The notes: generated by a model from the sequence alone, not told the origin. Counted from the first letter of the stretch, positions 1 to 7,344 are shown. The stretch: 11,615 nt of DNA from CAYRIF01 sp964424205 (GCA_964424205.1 CAYRIF010000102.1:1-11615); one strand, 5' to 3'. Program-made: numbers and translations.

Positions 1-309
1 TAGCAAACCCAATAATAGCACCATGGTTTTTATGTAGGTGTGCTGTGGGGGTATGAATTTGTTTCTCATGCTTTTTTGCTGTTTGGTTTATTATCCTTAG
101 TTCTTAGTCTTCAGTAAACGGACTGCAAACTGTAGACGGCGTACCGCTTTACTGCTCTATTTTAAAAAGTTGGATACCGCTTTAAGCCTGGTGATAAAAT
201 AGCACTGATAATTTTGCTCGTTTATCAAATGTAGTGAAAAAAGTATTTAATAACAACAATGACGAAAATTAACAGCTTAATTAGTAAATCAAGGGCTATT
301 TTGTCAATC
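1..309. other. Non-coding stretch downstream of smc
   Basis: I find no credible gene here. All frames are broken by stops, and the one open frame reaching out of it (from 259) is an antisense shadow of the smc 3' end. The stretch holds an imperfect inverted repeat (107-137), a degenerate run of TTAGT/TCAGT-like units around 96-115, and a 10-base direct repeat TACCGCTTTA at 142-151 and 175-184. I see no GC-rich hairpin with a T-tract that would clearly end smc transcription on the minus strand. A minus-strand ATG at 24-22 opens a frame that runs off the left edge after eight codons, which is too short to call. Confidence 0.6.
107..137. repeat. Imperfect inverted repeat
   Basis: GTCTTCAGT (107-115) and ACTGTAGAC (129-137) are reverse complements at 8 of 9 positions around a 13-base loop. 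No T-run follows on either side, so it does not look like an intrinsic terminator. It sits in a low-complexity area with TTAGT/CAGT-like units and may be decayed intergenic repeat. No function can be assigned. Confidence 0.4.
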
Positions 310-3300
310 TTAAGCCAACTCCCGCAAATCAACTGGTACTACCCTAGAGACACCTTGTTCGATCATAGTAATGCCATAAATCACATCGGTCGTGGACATG
401 GTTCGTTTGTTGTGTGTCACGATGATGAATTGCGAGTCTTCTGAGAATTTACGAATAATATTATTGAACTTGTCAATATTAGCATCATCCAGCGGTGCAT
501 CTACCTCATCAAAAATACAGAAAGGCGCAGGCTTCAATAGGTAAATTGAAAATAGGAGAGAGGTGGCAGTTAGCGTCTTCTCTCCACCCGACAGCTGGTT
601 GATGGTCAATGGTCTTTTACCCTTTGGTTTTGCCATGATTTCGATCTTGGACTCTAGTGGATCATCGGGATTTTCGAGTTTGAGTTCACAGTCATCTTCT
701 TCGGTGAAGAGCGAACGGAACACTTTGATAAAGTTCTCTTTAATTTTTTCAAATGCTTCCAAAAATGTTTCTTTAGCCACATCATCAATCTCTTTGATGG
801 TTTCTAGCAACGATTCTTTGGCTTTTAGCAAATCATTTTTTTGTGTCGTGATAAAAGTATGCCTCGTTTGAATTTCTTCATAAGCTTCCATCGCCATGGG
901 GTTGATAGGTCCCATGCGCTCCAGTCGGTCTTTTGATTTTTCAACGTTTGCTTTCAGCTCCTCTTCCGATAGCTTAGAGATATGCTCCTCTTCTGTTTTC
1001 ATGTTGAGGATATCATCTAGGTTTGTTTCAAACTCGATAGACAGCCTTTCTTTAACCGAAGTGAGCTGCAGTTTGGTTTCGTTGAGCGCATTTTGAAATT
1101 CCATAATCAACGTGTCACATGCCTCCCGATTTCTTTGGTCTTCCCTTAAGGTTTGCTCTATTTTATCGATGTCTCCACGTGAACTGTAGTAATCCTTTTC
1201 AGCATCATTTACACCAGTTTCTAGCGTTTCTTTTTTGTTGTACATCTCTATGAGCTCATCTTCATTGGATTCAGAGTTTTCAATTAATCGCTTGATTTCT
1301 AACTCATTGGCTTTTAATGCTAGCTGGTTTTTACCGATTCGTTCATAACTGCTATCAAATGCGTCTTGTTTGAAGCTAATTTCTTGAATGATGCTATTAA
1401 CCTTATTTTGATGTTGGTGAAAACCTATGTTTTCTTGGTTATATGCCGCAGACTTTTCATTGGCAATTTCATTCTGTGCTGCCAAAGAGGAATTAAGCAT
1501 GAGGAGCTTCTCTTCGAGCATTTTCAGTGATTGATTTTCTTCCAAAGTTTGTGGCGTAAGGGTCGATATATCTTCGGTCAATCTTTCAATGCCATTGATG
1601 TTGTCTTCTTTTTTTGTCGCCTCACCGGTCAAGAGCTCTTCAAATTGCTCATGCTTTGTTTTAAAAGAAATATACTCTTCATTGATGGTATTAATTTCAC
1701 TTTGCAGGAGTTCAATTTCTTCCTTTTTTGTAGTGACTTTTAAAACATCATATTCTTTTTGATTGTCTTCCAGACTGTCCTTAATTTTATCAATCTTTTT
1801 CACCAGTTTTTTGATGTCTCGGTTCAGGTTCTCAAGATTTTTAGCGCGACCAATTCTTTTCCCCTCAAAAAGCCCAACAGAACCGCCCGACATGCTGTAT
1901 TTTCGTTTGGTTACCTTGCCATTTTTGGTGATGAAAATACTATCTTTTTCTTTTGGAATTGACGGAAAATCTCCTGAAATAATATATACATTGTCGAGTA
2001 TATAAGCGATTAATTTAGCATATTTCCCTTCATACTCTACTATTTCTGTGGCTGGTGTGGCGTTGTCATAAATCTCCCCAGCCGAGGGATGGAAAACATC
2101 AAAACTTTCTAACACAAAAAAGTTAGCTTTCCCTTTTGCGGCATCACTAAGCAAATCCACCGCCTTTTGCGCTTCTGCGAAAGTCTCCACAATATAATAA
2201 TTCATGTAGGGCTCGAGGAAGTTTTCGATAGTAATTCGATACTCGGCAGGACAGGTGAGTATGTCTGATAGCAACGGAAAGTCTTTACCCCACGTGGCTT
2301 GTTTTTTTAAAAATTTGATGGCTTCCGGGAATCCTTCGAGGTTATCAACCATCGATTTAGTCAGGTTATACTCATTCTGAAGTGCATCTAATTTCCTAAT
2401 GGTTTCGTTGAGTTCATCCTTGATTACCTGAATGGTTCTTTCGCTTGATTCAATCCTTGTAATCAGTTTTTCTTCTGCCGTTTTTAATTTTTCTAGTGTC
2501 GTATTTTTAGAAGCCAGGGTTTCACCCAATGTCTTTGCCCGACTTTCAAATTCAGCAAGATTTGCACTTTTCTCTGTGGTGTCAGTAGCTGTTTTTTCCA
2601 ATTCTTGTTTCAGTGTAGAAAGTTGCATTTGTTTGATTTCCAACGACTTGCTTAATTGGTAGTTGGCATTTTGCTTTTCTTTGAACTGGTTGTTCAATGC
2701 ATTTACTTCTTCCTGATGCTCAGCAGTCTCGGTTTTTAATAGCTGAAATTCTTCTTTCAAAATTTTAAAATTCTTTTCTGTTTCAAAGAGCGCTTTTTCG
2801 GCAGAAATCTTTTCCGTTTCTAGACTTTTTAGACTGAAGTTCGCCCTTTCGTTACTCTTTCTATCTTGCTCAATGGTTTCTTTCAGGCTATCACTTTTGT
2901 CATTGAGATACCTGAGGCGTTCATTTTTTATTTTTTTATCGCTCTCATATTGTCTGATGGTATTGACAAAATCGTTGAGAGATTTTTGCTTTTCTGCCAG
3001 ATGCTTTTCCTTGGTGATTAAGGCTGCTTTTCCTTTTTCAATCTGTGATTCTTTCTCTCTCACCTGCTTTGCCAGGCTAATTTTTTTGTCACTTTCGGCT
3101 TCGACTTTTTGTTTCAAACTAGTGAGTGAGTCGGTATGCTTGCTAAAGCTCTTTTTGGCATATTCTATGCTGTAGTTTTTATAATCAGCTTTGATTTTGA
3201 AATAGCGTTCTGCCTGCTTTGCCTGTCGCTCTAGTGATTTTAAGTTTTTTTCTATTTCAAAAAGCAAATCTTCAACCCTATCCAAATCATCGTCGGTGCT

Positions 3301-3846
3301 GCCCAGCTTTCGTAGTGTTTCCTTTTTACGCTTTTTAAATTTTGAAATGCCCGCAGCTTCTTCAAACAATGCCCTTCTGGAGTTGTCCTTGTCATTCAGC
3401 AAGTCATCCACCATTTTCAGCTCAATGATGGCGTAGCTATTCGAGGCGATACCTGTATCTAAAAATAAATTGCTGATGTCTTTTAAGCGACAGGTAACGC
3501 CATTGAGCATGTACTCGCTGTCGCCAGATCTGTAGTAGCGCCTAGTGATAGTGAGGTGCGAATATTCGGTGGGGAGTAGGTTTTTAGTATTATTAAATGA
3601 CAGTGAAACTTCCGCCATTTGTGAAGGCTTTCGTTTTTTGGTGCCATTGAAAATGATGTTTTCCATTTTCTCAGAACGCAAGGCTTTGATCTTCTGCTCA
3701 CCCAATACCCATCGGATGGCATCCACCACATTTGACTTGCCACAACCATTCGGACCTACAATACCGGTAATCCCCGTATCGAAGTTTATGGTTATTTTAT
3801 CGCCAAAGCTCTTAAAGCCTTTTATTTCTAATTTGGTTAATTCCAT
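310..3846 (-). CDS. smc: Chromosome partition/condensation ATPase SMC
   Basis: Structural-maintenance-of-chromosomes ATPase of 1178 residues, the usual length for bacterial SMC. It dimerises at a hinge and, with ScpA and ScpB, extrudes and organises DNA in the nucleoid. Visible in order: N-terminal head with Walker A GPNGCGKSN (31-39); long charged coiled coil (about 170-500); globular hinge (about 505-655) ending in an SGGS motif; returning coiled coil (about 665-1010); C-terminal head with the conserved RMGPINPMAMEAYEE segment, ABC signature LSGGEKTL (from 1085), Walker B and D-loop CIFDEVDAPLDD (about 1110-1121) and the switch histidine in IIVTHNK. All catalytic elements are intact. Many bacterial SMCs read IIGQG after the first head strand; this one reads IIELKM (140-145), which I recall as normal in Bacteroidota. 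The ATG at 3846 is supported by a GGAG seven bases upstream and by the family N-terminus MELTKLEIKGFKSFG. No scpA or scpB lies beside it. Confidence 0.98.
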   Translation of the reverse strand: MELTKLEIKGFKSFGDKITINFDTGITGIVGPNGCGKSNVVDAIRWVLGEQKIKALRSEKMENIIFNGTKKRKPSQMAEVSLSFNNTKNLLPTEYSHLTITRRYYRSGDSEYMLNGVTCRLKDISNLFLDTGIASNSYAIIELKMVDDLLNDKDNSRRALFEEAAGISKFKKRKKETLRKLGSTDDDLDRVEDLLFEIEKNLKSLERQAKQAERYFKIKADYKNYSIEYAKKSFSKHTDSLTSLKQKVEAESDKKISLAKQVREKESQIEKGKAALITKEKHLAEKQKSLNDFVNTIRQYESDKKIKNERLRYLNDKSDSLKETIEQDRKSNERANFSLKSLETEKISAEKALFETEKNFKILKEEFQLLKTETAEHQEEVNALNNQFKEKQNANYQLSKSLEIKQMQLSTLKQELEKTATDTTEKSANLAEFESRAKTLGETLASKNTTLEKLKTAEEKLITRIESSERTIQVIKDELNETIRKLDALQNEYNLTKSMVDNLEGFPEAIKFLKKQATWGKDFPLLSDILTCPAEYRITIENFLEPYMNYYIVETFAEAQKAVDLLSDAAKGKANFFVLESFDVFHPSAGEIYDNATPATEIVEYEGKYAKLIAYILDNVYIISGDFPSIPKEKDSIFITKNGKVTKRKYSMSGGSVGLFEGKRIGRAKNLENLNRDIKKLVKKIDKIKDSLEDNQKEYDVLKVTTKKEEIELLQSEINTINEEYISFKTKHEQFEELLTGEATKKEDNINGIERLTEDISTLTPQTLEENQSLKMLEEKLLMLNSSLAAQNEIANEKSAAYNQENIGFHQHQNKVNSIIQEISFKQDAFDSSYERIGKNQLALKANELEIKRLIENSESNEDELIEMYNKKETLETGVNDAEKDYYSSRGDIDKIEQTLREDQRNREACDTLIMEFQNALNETKLQLTSVKERLSIEFETNLDDILNMKTEEEHISKLSEEELKANVEKSKDRLERMGPINPMAMEAYEEIQTRHTFITTQKNDLLKAKESLLETIKEIDDVAKETFLEAFEKIKENFIKVFRSLFTEEDDCELKLENPDDPLESKIEIMAKPKGKRPLTINQLSGGEKTLTATSLLFSIYLLKPAPFCIFDEVDAPLDDANIDKFNNIIRKFSEDSQFIIVTHNKRTMSTTDVIYGITMIEQGVSRVVPVDLRELA

Positions 3847-3853
3847 TCAACTA

Positions 3854-3857
3854 CTCC
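3854..3857 (-). promoter_or_regulatory. Shine-Dalgarno site of smc
   Basis: The minus strand reads GGAG, then a 7-base spacer, then the smc ATG. This is a textbook spacing and is notable because most other starts in the window lack any purine-rich site. It supports the ATG at 3846 as the true start. Confidence 0.6.
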
Positions 3858-3871
3858 GTTCAAAAATTTAA

Positions 3872-3879
3872 CAAATTTA
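3872..3879 (-). promoter_or_regulatory. Putative smc promoter -7 element
   Basis: The minus strand reads TAAATTTG, an exact match to the Bacteroidota -7 consensus TAnnTTTG. Transcription would start near 3865-3868, giving a leader of about 20 bases that contains the GGAG site. I see no clear TTG at the expected -33 distance, so the assignment rests on the -7 element and its position. Confidence 0.5.
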
Positions 3880-3890
3880 ATATTATTTTG

Positions 3891-3898
3891 TAACTTTG
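3891..3898 (+). promoter_or_regulatory. Putative promoter -7 element for the 3905 gene
   Basis: TAACTTTG matches TAnnTTTG exactly. The ATG of the downstream gene begins only six bases after it, about where transcription should start, which predicts a leaderless or nearly leaderless mRNA. The -33 region would overlap the opposing smc -7 element. No convincing TTG is present there. Confidence 0.5.
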
Positions 3899-3904
3899 TT
3901 ACCT

Positions 3905-4414
3905 ATGCAAGCAGATATATCTATTATTTATATTGTTATTGGTGTCATTTGGTTTATTGTCAAAATAATTGGTAAAGGATCAAACAACACAAAAGGTTCA
4001 GGCACACCACATGCGCCTATACCTGGAAATTTCAAAGATATATTGAATGCACCAAGGGAAGGGAAAGGCGAAAAACGTCCTTCATTTGAAGACTTGCTAA
4101 AAGAATTTACCCAGGAATTTGAGCAGCCAGTGGAACAAGCACCACCTCCCAAAGAAATATTTGTAGAGGAGACGCATCAACCGATGGTCCATGAAACGAC
4201 CTATACGCCAGTTGCAGTAGTTGATTATGATGATACACCTGTCTCCGTTACCGATGAGGGCGTCCCAAGCCTGAAAAAATTACAATTTGAAAAGTATCAA
4301 ATCAAAGAAGAAGACACCCACCTTGCAGATGAAGTGAGTGCCATGCTGAAAAGTCCGGATGGCATCCGTCAGGCGGTATTAATTAATGAAATACTGAACC
4401 CTAAGTATTTTTAG
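3905..4414 (+). CDS. Small single-pass membrane protein, unknown function
   Basis: Hypothetical protein of 169 residues. An N-terminal hydrophobic segment (about 6-22) is followed by a Gly/Ser/Pro-rich and acidic linker that looks disordered (about 24-135), and then a short C-terminal block (about 142-169) with LKSPDGIRQAVLINEIL. I recall similar C-terminal blocks, of the form 'LRxAIVLSEIL', at the ends of small Bacteroidota membrane proteins, so this may be a phylum-specific docking segment; that is memory and inference, not a search result. I chose the ATG at 3905. A TTG three codons upstream keeps the frame open but lies inside the probable -7 promoter element. The gene is divergent from smc and 92 bases before the DUF4349 gene. 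Function unknown. Confidence 0.8.
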   Translation: MQADISIIYIVIGVIWFIVKIIGKGSNNTKGSGTPHAPIPGNFKDILNAPREGKGEKRPSFEDLLKEFTQEFEQPVEQAPPPKEIFVEETHQPMVHETTYTPVAVVDYDDTPVSVTDEGVPSLKKLQFEKYQIKEEDTHLADEVSAMLKSPDGIRQAVLINEILNPKYF

Positions 4415-4426
4415 TATTGTGACTTA

Positions 4427-4457
4427 TTGGTTTATAGGACTTATACATATATAGTTC
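4427..4457 (+). promoter_or_regulatory. Possible weak promoter before the DUF4349 gene
   Basis: TTG at 4427-4429 is followed after exactly 20 bases by TATAGTTC (4450-4457), which fits TAnnTTTG at only four of six fixed positions. The spacing is right and the -7 is poor. Transcription would begin near 4462, about 45 bases before the ATG at 4507. Read-through from the gene at 3905 is an equally good explanation. Confidence 0.3.
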
Positions 4458-4506
4458 ACTATGGTTATGTGGCTAATATTTAAACAAACCCGAAATCAAT
4501 AAAACT

Positions 4507-5355
4507 ATGAAAAAATTACTTTTAGGATTACTCACCTTGATTTTTGTTGTTTCCTGTCAGGACGCAAACAAAGAGGGCTTTGCTACCGAAGCAATGGATG
4601 CAGAAATCATGGAAGCTCCGATGACAGCGCAGGCAGGGAATGCGGCCATGGCAGCAATGAAAGTTCCTGATATCAGAAAAATAATATGGACGGGAAATTT
4701 GGAACTGCAAGTGGAGAATGTAGATACGGTTACCAAGAAAATTTCAAAAATCTGTGATAAATATGGCGCTTTCGTGTCGGATATGAGTTTGACAAATACC
4801 AATTACGAAATTTCAAATAAGATAACTGTCAGGGTCAAAAGCAAAGATTTTACGAAGTTGATAAGTGACATCAAGGGCAGTTCGATATTCATTAGGAAAG
4901 TGGAGATAAACTCGAATAATGTAACCGAAGAATTTATAGATATTGAAAGCAGGTTGAAGACCAAAAAGGAAGTGAGGGAGCGCTACATTGATATTCTTAA
5001 AAACAAGGCAGGGGAAATCAAAGATGTCATCGCTGCAGAAGAAGCAATACGAACCATCACAGAAGAGATAGAAGCAAAGGAAGGGCGGCTAAGGTATCTT
5101 TCTAATAAAGTGGACTTGAGTACCGTGAATATTCTGATTTTTCAGAAAGTAGACTTCAAAGCTGAACCCAATATATATGAGAAGCCATACGTGACGAAAA
5201 TGCTTGAGGCACTCAAAAATGGGTGGGAAATACTGACAGATATACTCTTATTGGTATTAAATATTTGGCCGTTCATTTTAGGGTTTATCCTAATGGTCTG
5301 GAAAAGAAAATGGGTTGGAGGTATCTTTAGGAAGAAGAAAAATAAAACTAACTAA
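4507..5355 (+). CDS. DUF4349-family lipoprotein with C-terminal membrane segment
   Basis: Protein of 282 residues. The N-terminus is a lipoprotein signal ending in FVVSC, so Cys17 should be lipidated. A short Ala/Met/Glu-rich linker (about 18-52) leads into the body that I assign to DUF4349 (about 53-215): a beta-rich start (IIWTGNLELQVENVD), a helical/coiled-coil stretch (about 145-200, many Glu/Lys/Arg), and a closing strand (STVNILIFQK). Near the C-terminus is one hydrophobic segment (about 242-264) followed by a very basic tail ending RKKKNKTN, typical of an inward-facing cytoplasmic end. Having both a lipid anchor and a transmembrane helix suggests the body sits in the periplasm held at the inner membrane. 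The biochemical role of DUF4349 is not established to my knowledge. The next gene starts nine bases after the stop, so the two probably form an operon. Confidence 0.85.
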   Translation: MKKLLLGLLTLIFVVSCQDANKEGFATEAMDAEIMEAPMTAQAGNAAMAAMKVPDIRKIIWTGNLELQVENVDTVTKKISKICDKYGAFVSDMSLTNTNYEISNKITVRVKSKDFTKLISDIKGSSIFIRKVEINSNNVTEEFIDIESRLKTKKEVRERYIDILKNKAGEIKDVIAAEEAIRTITEEIEAKEGRLRYLSNKVDLSTVNILIFQKVDFKAEPNIYEKPYVTKMLEALKNGWEILTDILLLVLNIWPFILGFILMVWKRKWVGGIFRKKKNKTN

Positions 5356-5364
5356 TTTAAAAGT

Positions 5365-5922
5365 ATGAGAAGCTTAACAATAATTTCTATGATTATAATA
5401 TTCCTATCTTTTTGTGCCAAAGCACAAGACCATAGTTTTAGGAAAGCCAAAGTGGATTTTAACGCTTATGAAGTGCTGGTTCATCAAGTAAAGGAACATA
5501 GAAAGGCTAGGTTGATTAATGTTGATGAATTTGTTGAAATGAGTGAGGAAAGTGGCGTGATAATTTTGGATACTCGTTCTGACAGTATGTATCGCAGAAA
5601 GCATATCAAAGGTGCTATTCATCTTAATTTTTCGGATTTCACGCAGCAAAATCTCATCAAGATTATTCCAACAGCCAATACCAAGGTTTTGATTTATTGC
5701 AATAATAACTTTGAGGGTGATGAAGATAATTTTGCCACAAAGGTTGTGGTGCCATCGCTCATGCAAAAAGACATCAAACCAATTACTTTGGCATTAAATA
5801 TACCCACCTACATTAACCTATATGGTTACGGTTATAGAAATGTTTATGAACTCTCCGAGCTTGTCATGCTTTTTGACAGAAGGATTGGGTATGAAGGAAC
5901 AACTGTTGATAATGACAGGTAA
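5365..5922 (+). CDS. Exported rhodanese-like domain protein
   Basis: Protein of 185 residues with a cleavable N-terminal signal peptide (hydrophobic core about 4-17, likely AKA cleavage near 18-20); the Cys17 context (LSFC) is a poor lipobox, so I favour a soluble periplasmic protein. A single rhodanese fold follows: VIILDTRSDSMYRRKHIKGAI (about 65-85; shortened forms of this DxR...H.xGA block are typical) and the active-site loop VLIYCNNN with Cys112 as the persulfide-carrying residue. A tail block ALNIPTYINLYGYGY (143-157) is one I associate with a Bacteroidota subfamily of exported rhodaneses. Rhodaneses move sulfane sulfur or act in thiol chemistry; the substrate here is unknown. It is probably cotranscribed with the DUF4349 gene nine bases upstream. 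Confidence 0.85.
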   Translation: MRSLTIISMIIIFLSFCAKAQDHSFRKAKVDFNAYEVLVHQVKEHRKARLINVDEFVEMSEESGVIILDTRSDSMYRRKHIKGAIHLNFSDFTQQNLIKIIPTANTKVLIYCNNNFEGDEDNFATKVVVPSLMQKDIKPITLALNIPTYINLYGYGYRNVYELSELVMLFDRRIGYEGTTVDNDR

Positions 5923-5923
5923 C

Positions 5924-5960
5924 AAATACAGTCTGAGGTATTTTGCAAATAGTTTTTTTT
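5924..5960 (+). terminator. Weak putative terminator after the rhodanese gene
   Basis: Just after the stop codon, AAATAC (5924-5929) can pair with GTATTT (5938-5943) around an 8-base loop. A run of eight T residues lies at 5953-5960, nine bases beyond the stem. The stem is short and AT-rich and the T-run is displaced, so this is weak. Its place between two transcription units is sensible. Confidence 0.3.
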
Positions 5961-5995
5961 AAAAGGAAATGGCGTGACAAATTACAACTCCAATG

Positions 5996-6026
5996 TTGGC
6001 ATAAAATGATTATTATGTTATCTTTG
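5996..6026 (+). promoter_or_regulatory. Promoter of the alpha-oxoamine synthase gene
   Basis: TTG (5996-5998), a 20-base spacer and TATCTTTG (6019-6026) together match the Bacteroidota vegetative promoter pattern (-33 TTG, -7 TAnnTTTG). This is the best complete promoter in the window. Transcription should start near 6031-6033, leaving a leader of about 34 bases before the GTG at 6066. It separates this gene from the DUF4349/rhodanese pair. Confidence 0.65.
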
Positions 6027-6065
6027 AGCCGATTTTAACAGTTTTATCACATAAACATATGAAGT

Positions 6066-7316
6066 GTGGATATTTTCGAAAAATTTTTAGTTGATAAAGG
6101 ACCTTTAGGAAAGCTATCAGGTATTTATGAAGAAGGCTATTTTATGTTTCCTAAGTTGGAGGGAGAGATAGCCCCTAGGATGCAGTTTAAGGGAAGGGAA
6201 GTGCTTACTTGGAGTTTAAACAACTACTTGGGGTTAGCGAATCATCCTGAAGTGAGAAAGGTAGATGCAGATGCCGCTAGAGATTGGGGATTAGGTTACC
6301 CAATGGGCGCTAGGATGATGTCGGGAAATACGTCAAAGCATGAAGAGTTTGAAGTACAGATGGCGGATTTTGTAAAAAAGGAGGCAGTAATGCTTTTGAA
6401 CTTTGGTTATCAGGGAATTCTTTCCATTATTGATGCCGTGACAGGCAGGAAAGATGTGATTGTTTATGATTCAGAATCACACGCCTGCATTATTGATGGT
6501 GTGAGGTTACACATGGGTAAAAGATTTGTCTACCCACATAACAACATTGACAATTTAGAAAAGCAGTTGGTCAGAGCCACTAAACTTGCAGATGAAAACG
6601 GAGGTGGGGTTTTAGTGATTACTGAAGGAGTATTCGGCATGTCAGGGAATATGGGTAAACTGAAAGAAGTTATTGCGTTGAAGGAAAAATTTGAATTCAG
6701 ATTGTTGGTGGATGATGCACATGGTTTTGGTACCATGGGAGCGACAGGAGCGGGAACAGGTGAGGAACTCGGCGTGCAAGATGGAATTGATCTATACTTT
6801 GCGACTTTTGCCAAGTCGATGGCAAGTATTGGGGCGATTATTGGTGGCGATAAGGAGGTGATAGATTTTTTGAAACATAATATGCGTTCACAGATTTTTG
6901 CGAAGTCATTGCCAATGCCTTTGGTGATTGGAGGTATGAAACGCCTTGAGTTATTAAAAAACAACCCAGAGTTGAAAGATAACCTTTGGAAAGTGGTCAA
7001 TGCGTTACAATCTGGCTTGAGAGAAAAAGGGTTTAATATTGGTACCACGCAATCTCCGGTAACACCTGTAATCATGAGTGGAGGAATTAATGATGGCACA
7101 GGGCTTATCAAAGACTTGCGAGAAAACTATAATATTTTCTGCTCAGGTGTCGTTTATCCTGTGGTACCAAAGGGTATTATCATGCTGCGATTAATACCGA
7201 CGGCAGTTCATACATTAGATGATGTTGCCGAGACAATTGCTGCATTTGAGGCGGTAAAAAGCAAATTAGTGACAGGAGAATACAGAAAAGAAGGGGTAGC
7301 ACTGGTAAATGAATAA
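6066..7316 (+). CDS. PLP-dependent alpha-oxoamine synthase (serine palmitoyltransferase-like)
   Basis: Enzyme of 416 residues in the family that condenses an amino acid with an acyl thioester and releases CO2 (relatives: serine palmitoyltransferase, BioF, glycine C-acetyltransferase, cysteate acyltransferase). Catalytic residues are intact by comparison with E. coli BioF: His139 in SESHACI (stacks on PLP), Asp216 and His219 in VDDAHG, and Thr247/Lys250 in TFAKSM, Lys250 forming the Schiff base. The N-terminus MDIFEKF...GPLG and block LNNYLGLANHPEVRKVD are those of a Bacteroidota clade I recognise. In this phylum such enzymes start sphingolipid or sulfonolipid (capnine) synthesis; which applies here is not decidable by eye. 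Start: GTG at 6066, because an in-frame TGA at 6060 excludes earlier starts. An ATG at 6059 is in another frame. It has its own promoter. Biotin synthesis is less likely, since no bio genes are nearby. Confidence 0.9.
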   Translation: MDIFEKFLVDKGPLGKLSGIYEEGYFMFPKLEGEIAPRMQFKGREVLTWSLNNYLGLANHPEVRKVDADAARDWGLGYPMGARMMSGNTSKHEEFEVQMADFVKKEAVMLLNFGYQGILSIIDAVTGRKDVIVYDSESHACIIDGVRLHMGKRFVYPHNNIDNLEKQLVRATKLADENGGGVLVITEGVFGMSGNMGKLKEVIALKEKFEFRLLVDDAHGFGTMGATGAGTGEELGVQDGIDLYFATFAKSMASIGAIIGGDKEVIDFLKHNMRSQIFAKSLPMPLVIGGMKRLELLKNNPELKDNLWKVVNALQSGLREKGFNIGTTQSPVTPVIMSGGINDGTGLIKDLRENYNIFCSGVVYPVVPKGIIMLRLIPTAVHTLDDVAETIAAFEAVKSKLVTGEYRKEGVALVNE

Positions 7317-7325
7317 TTTTTTACG

Positions 7326-7343
7326 AAAAAAAACCTCTTTTTT
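7326..7343. terminator. Possible weak A/T hairpin terminator
   Basis: Eight A residues (7326-7333), the loop CCTC (7334-7337) and six T residues (7338-7343) follow the oxoamine synthase stop by nine bases. The stem would be A-T pairs only, so it is thermodynamically weak, but the T-run is in the right place. Read-through into the H1-like gene is possible. Confidence 0.3.
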
Positions 7344-7344
7344 A

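Noticed and set aside
1..24. Minus-strand ATG opening a hydrophobic frame that runs off the left edge
   Set aside because: Only eight codons are visible, which is too few to distinguish a signal peptide start from chance.
140..145. SMC reads IIELKM where many bacteria have IIGQG, which could suggest a defective ATPase
   Set aside because: I recall the same motif in other Bacteroidota SMCs, and Walker A, signature, Walker B and switch histidine are all intact. The coordinates given here are residue numbers in the protein.
142..184. Direct repeat TACCGCTTTA, two copies 33 bases apart
   Set aside because: Only two copies of a 10-base unit, with no regular array and no spacer conservation, so it is neither a CRISPR nor an iteron array. 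It is mentioned in the non-coding entry only.
259..444. Plus-strand open frame of 61 codons overlapping the smc 3' end
   Set aside because: More than two thirds of it is antisense to the conserved SMC C-terminus, and the remainder shows no motif.
3545..3871. Plus-strand open frame of 108 codons over the smc 5' end
   Set aside because: It is antisense to the Walker A region of SMC and has no promoter or recognisable sequence. Other frames inside smc and ligA were dropped for the same reason.
3896..3904. TTG start that would lengthen the 3905 protein by three residues
   Set aside because: The codon is part of the probable -7 promoter element, so it would lie upstream of or at the transcription start. 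ATG 3905 follows directly.
6530..7111. Minus-strand open frame of 193 codons
   Set aside because: It lies wholly antisense to the oxoamine synthase, whose catalytic motifs are on the plus strand. Its product is Pro/Ser-rich without family features, as expected of a shadow frame.
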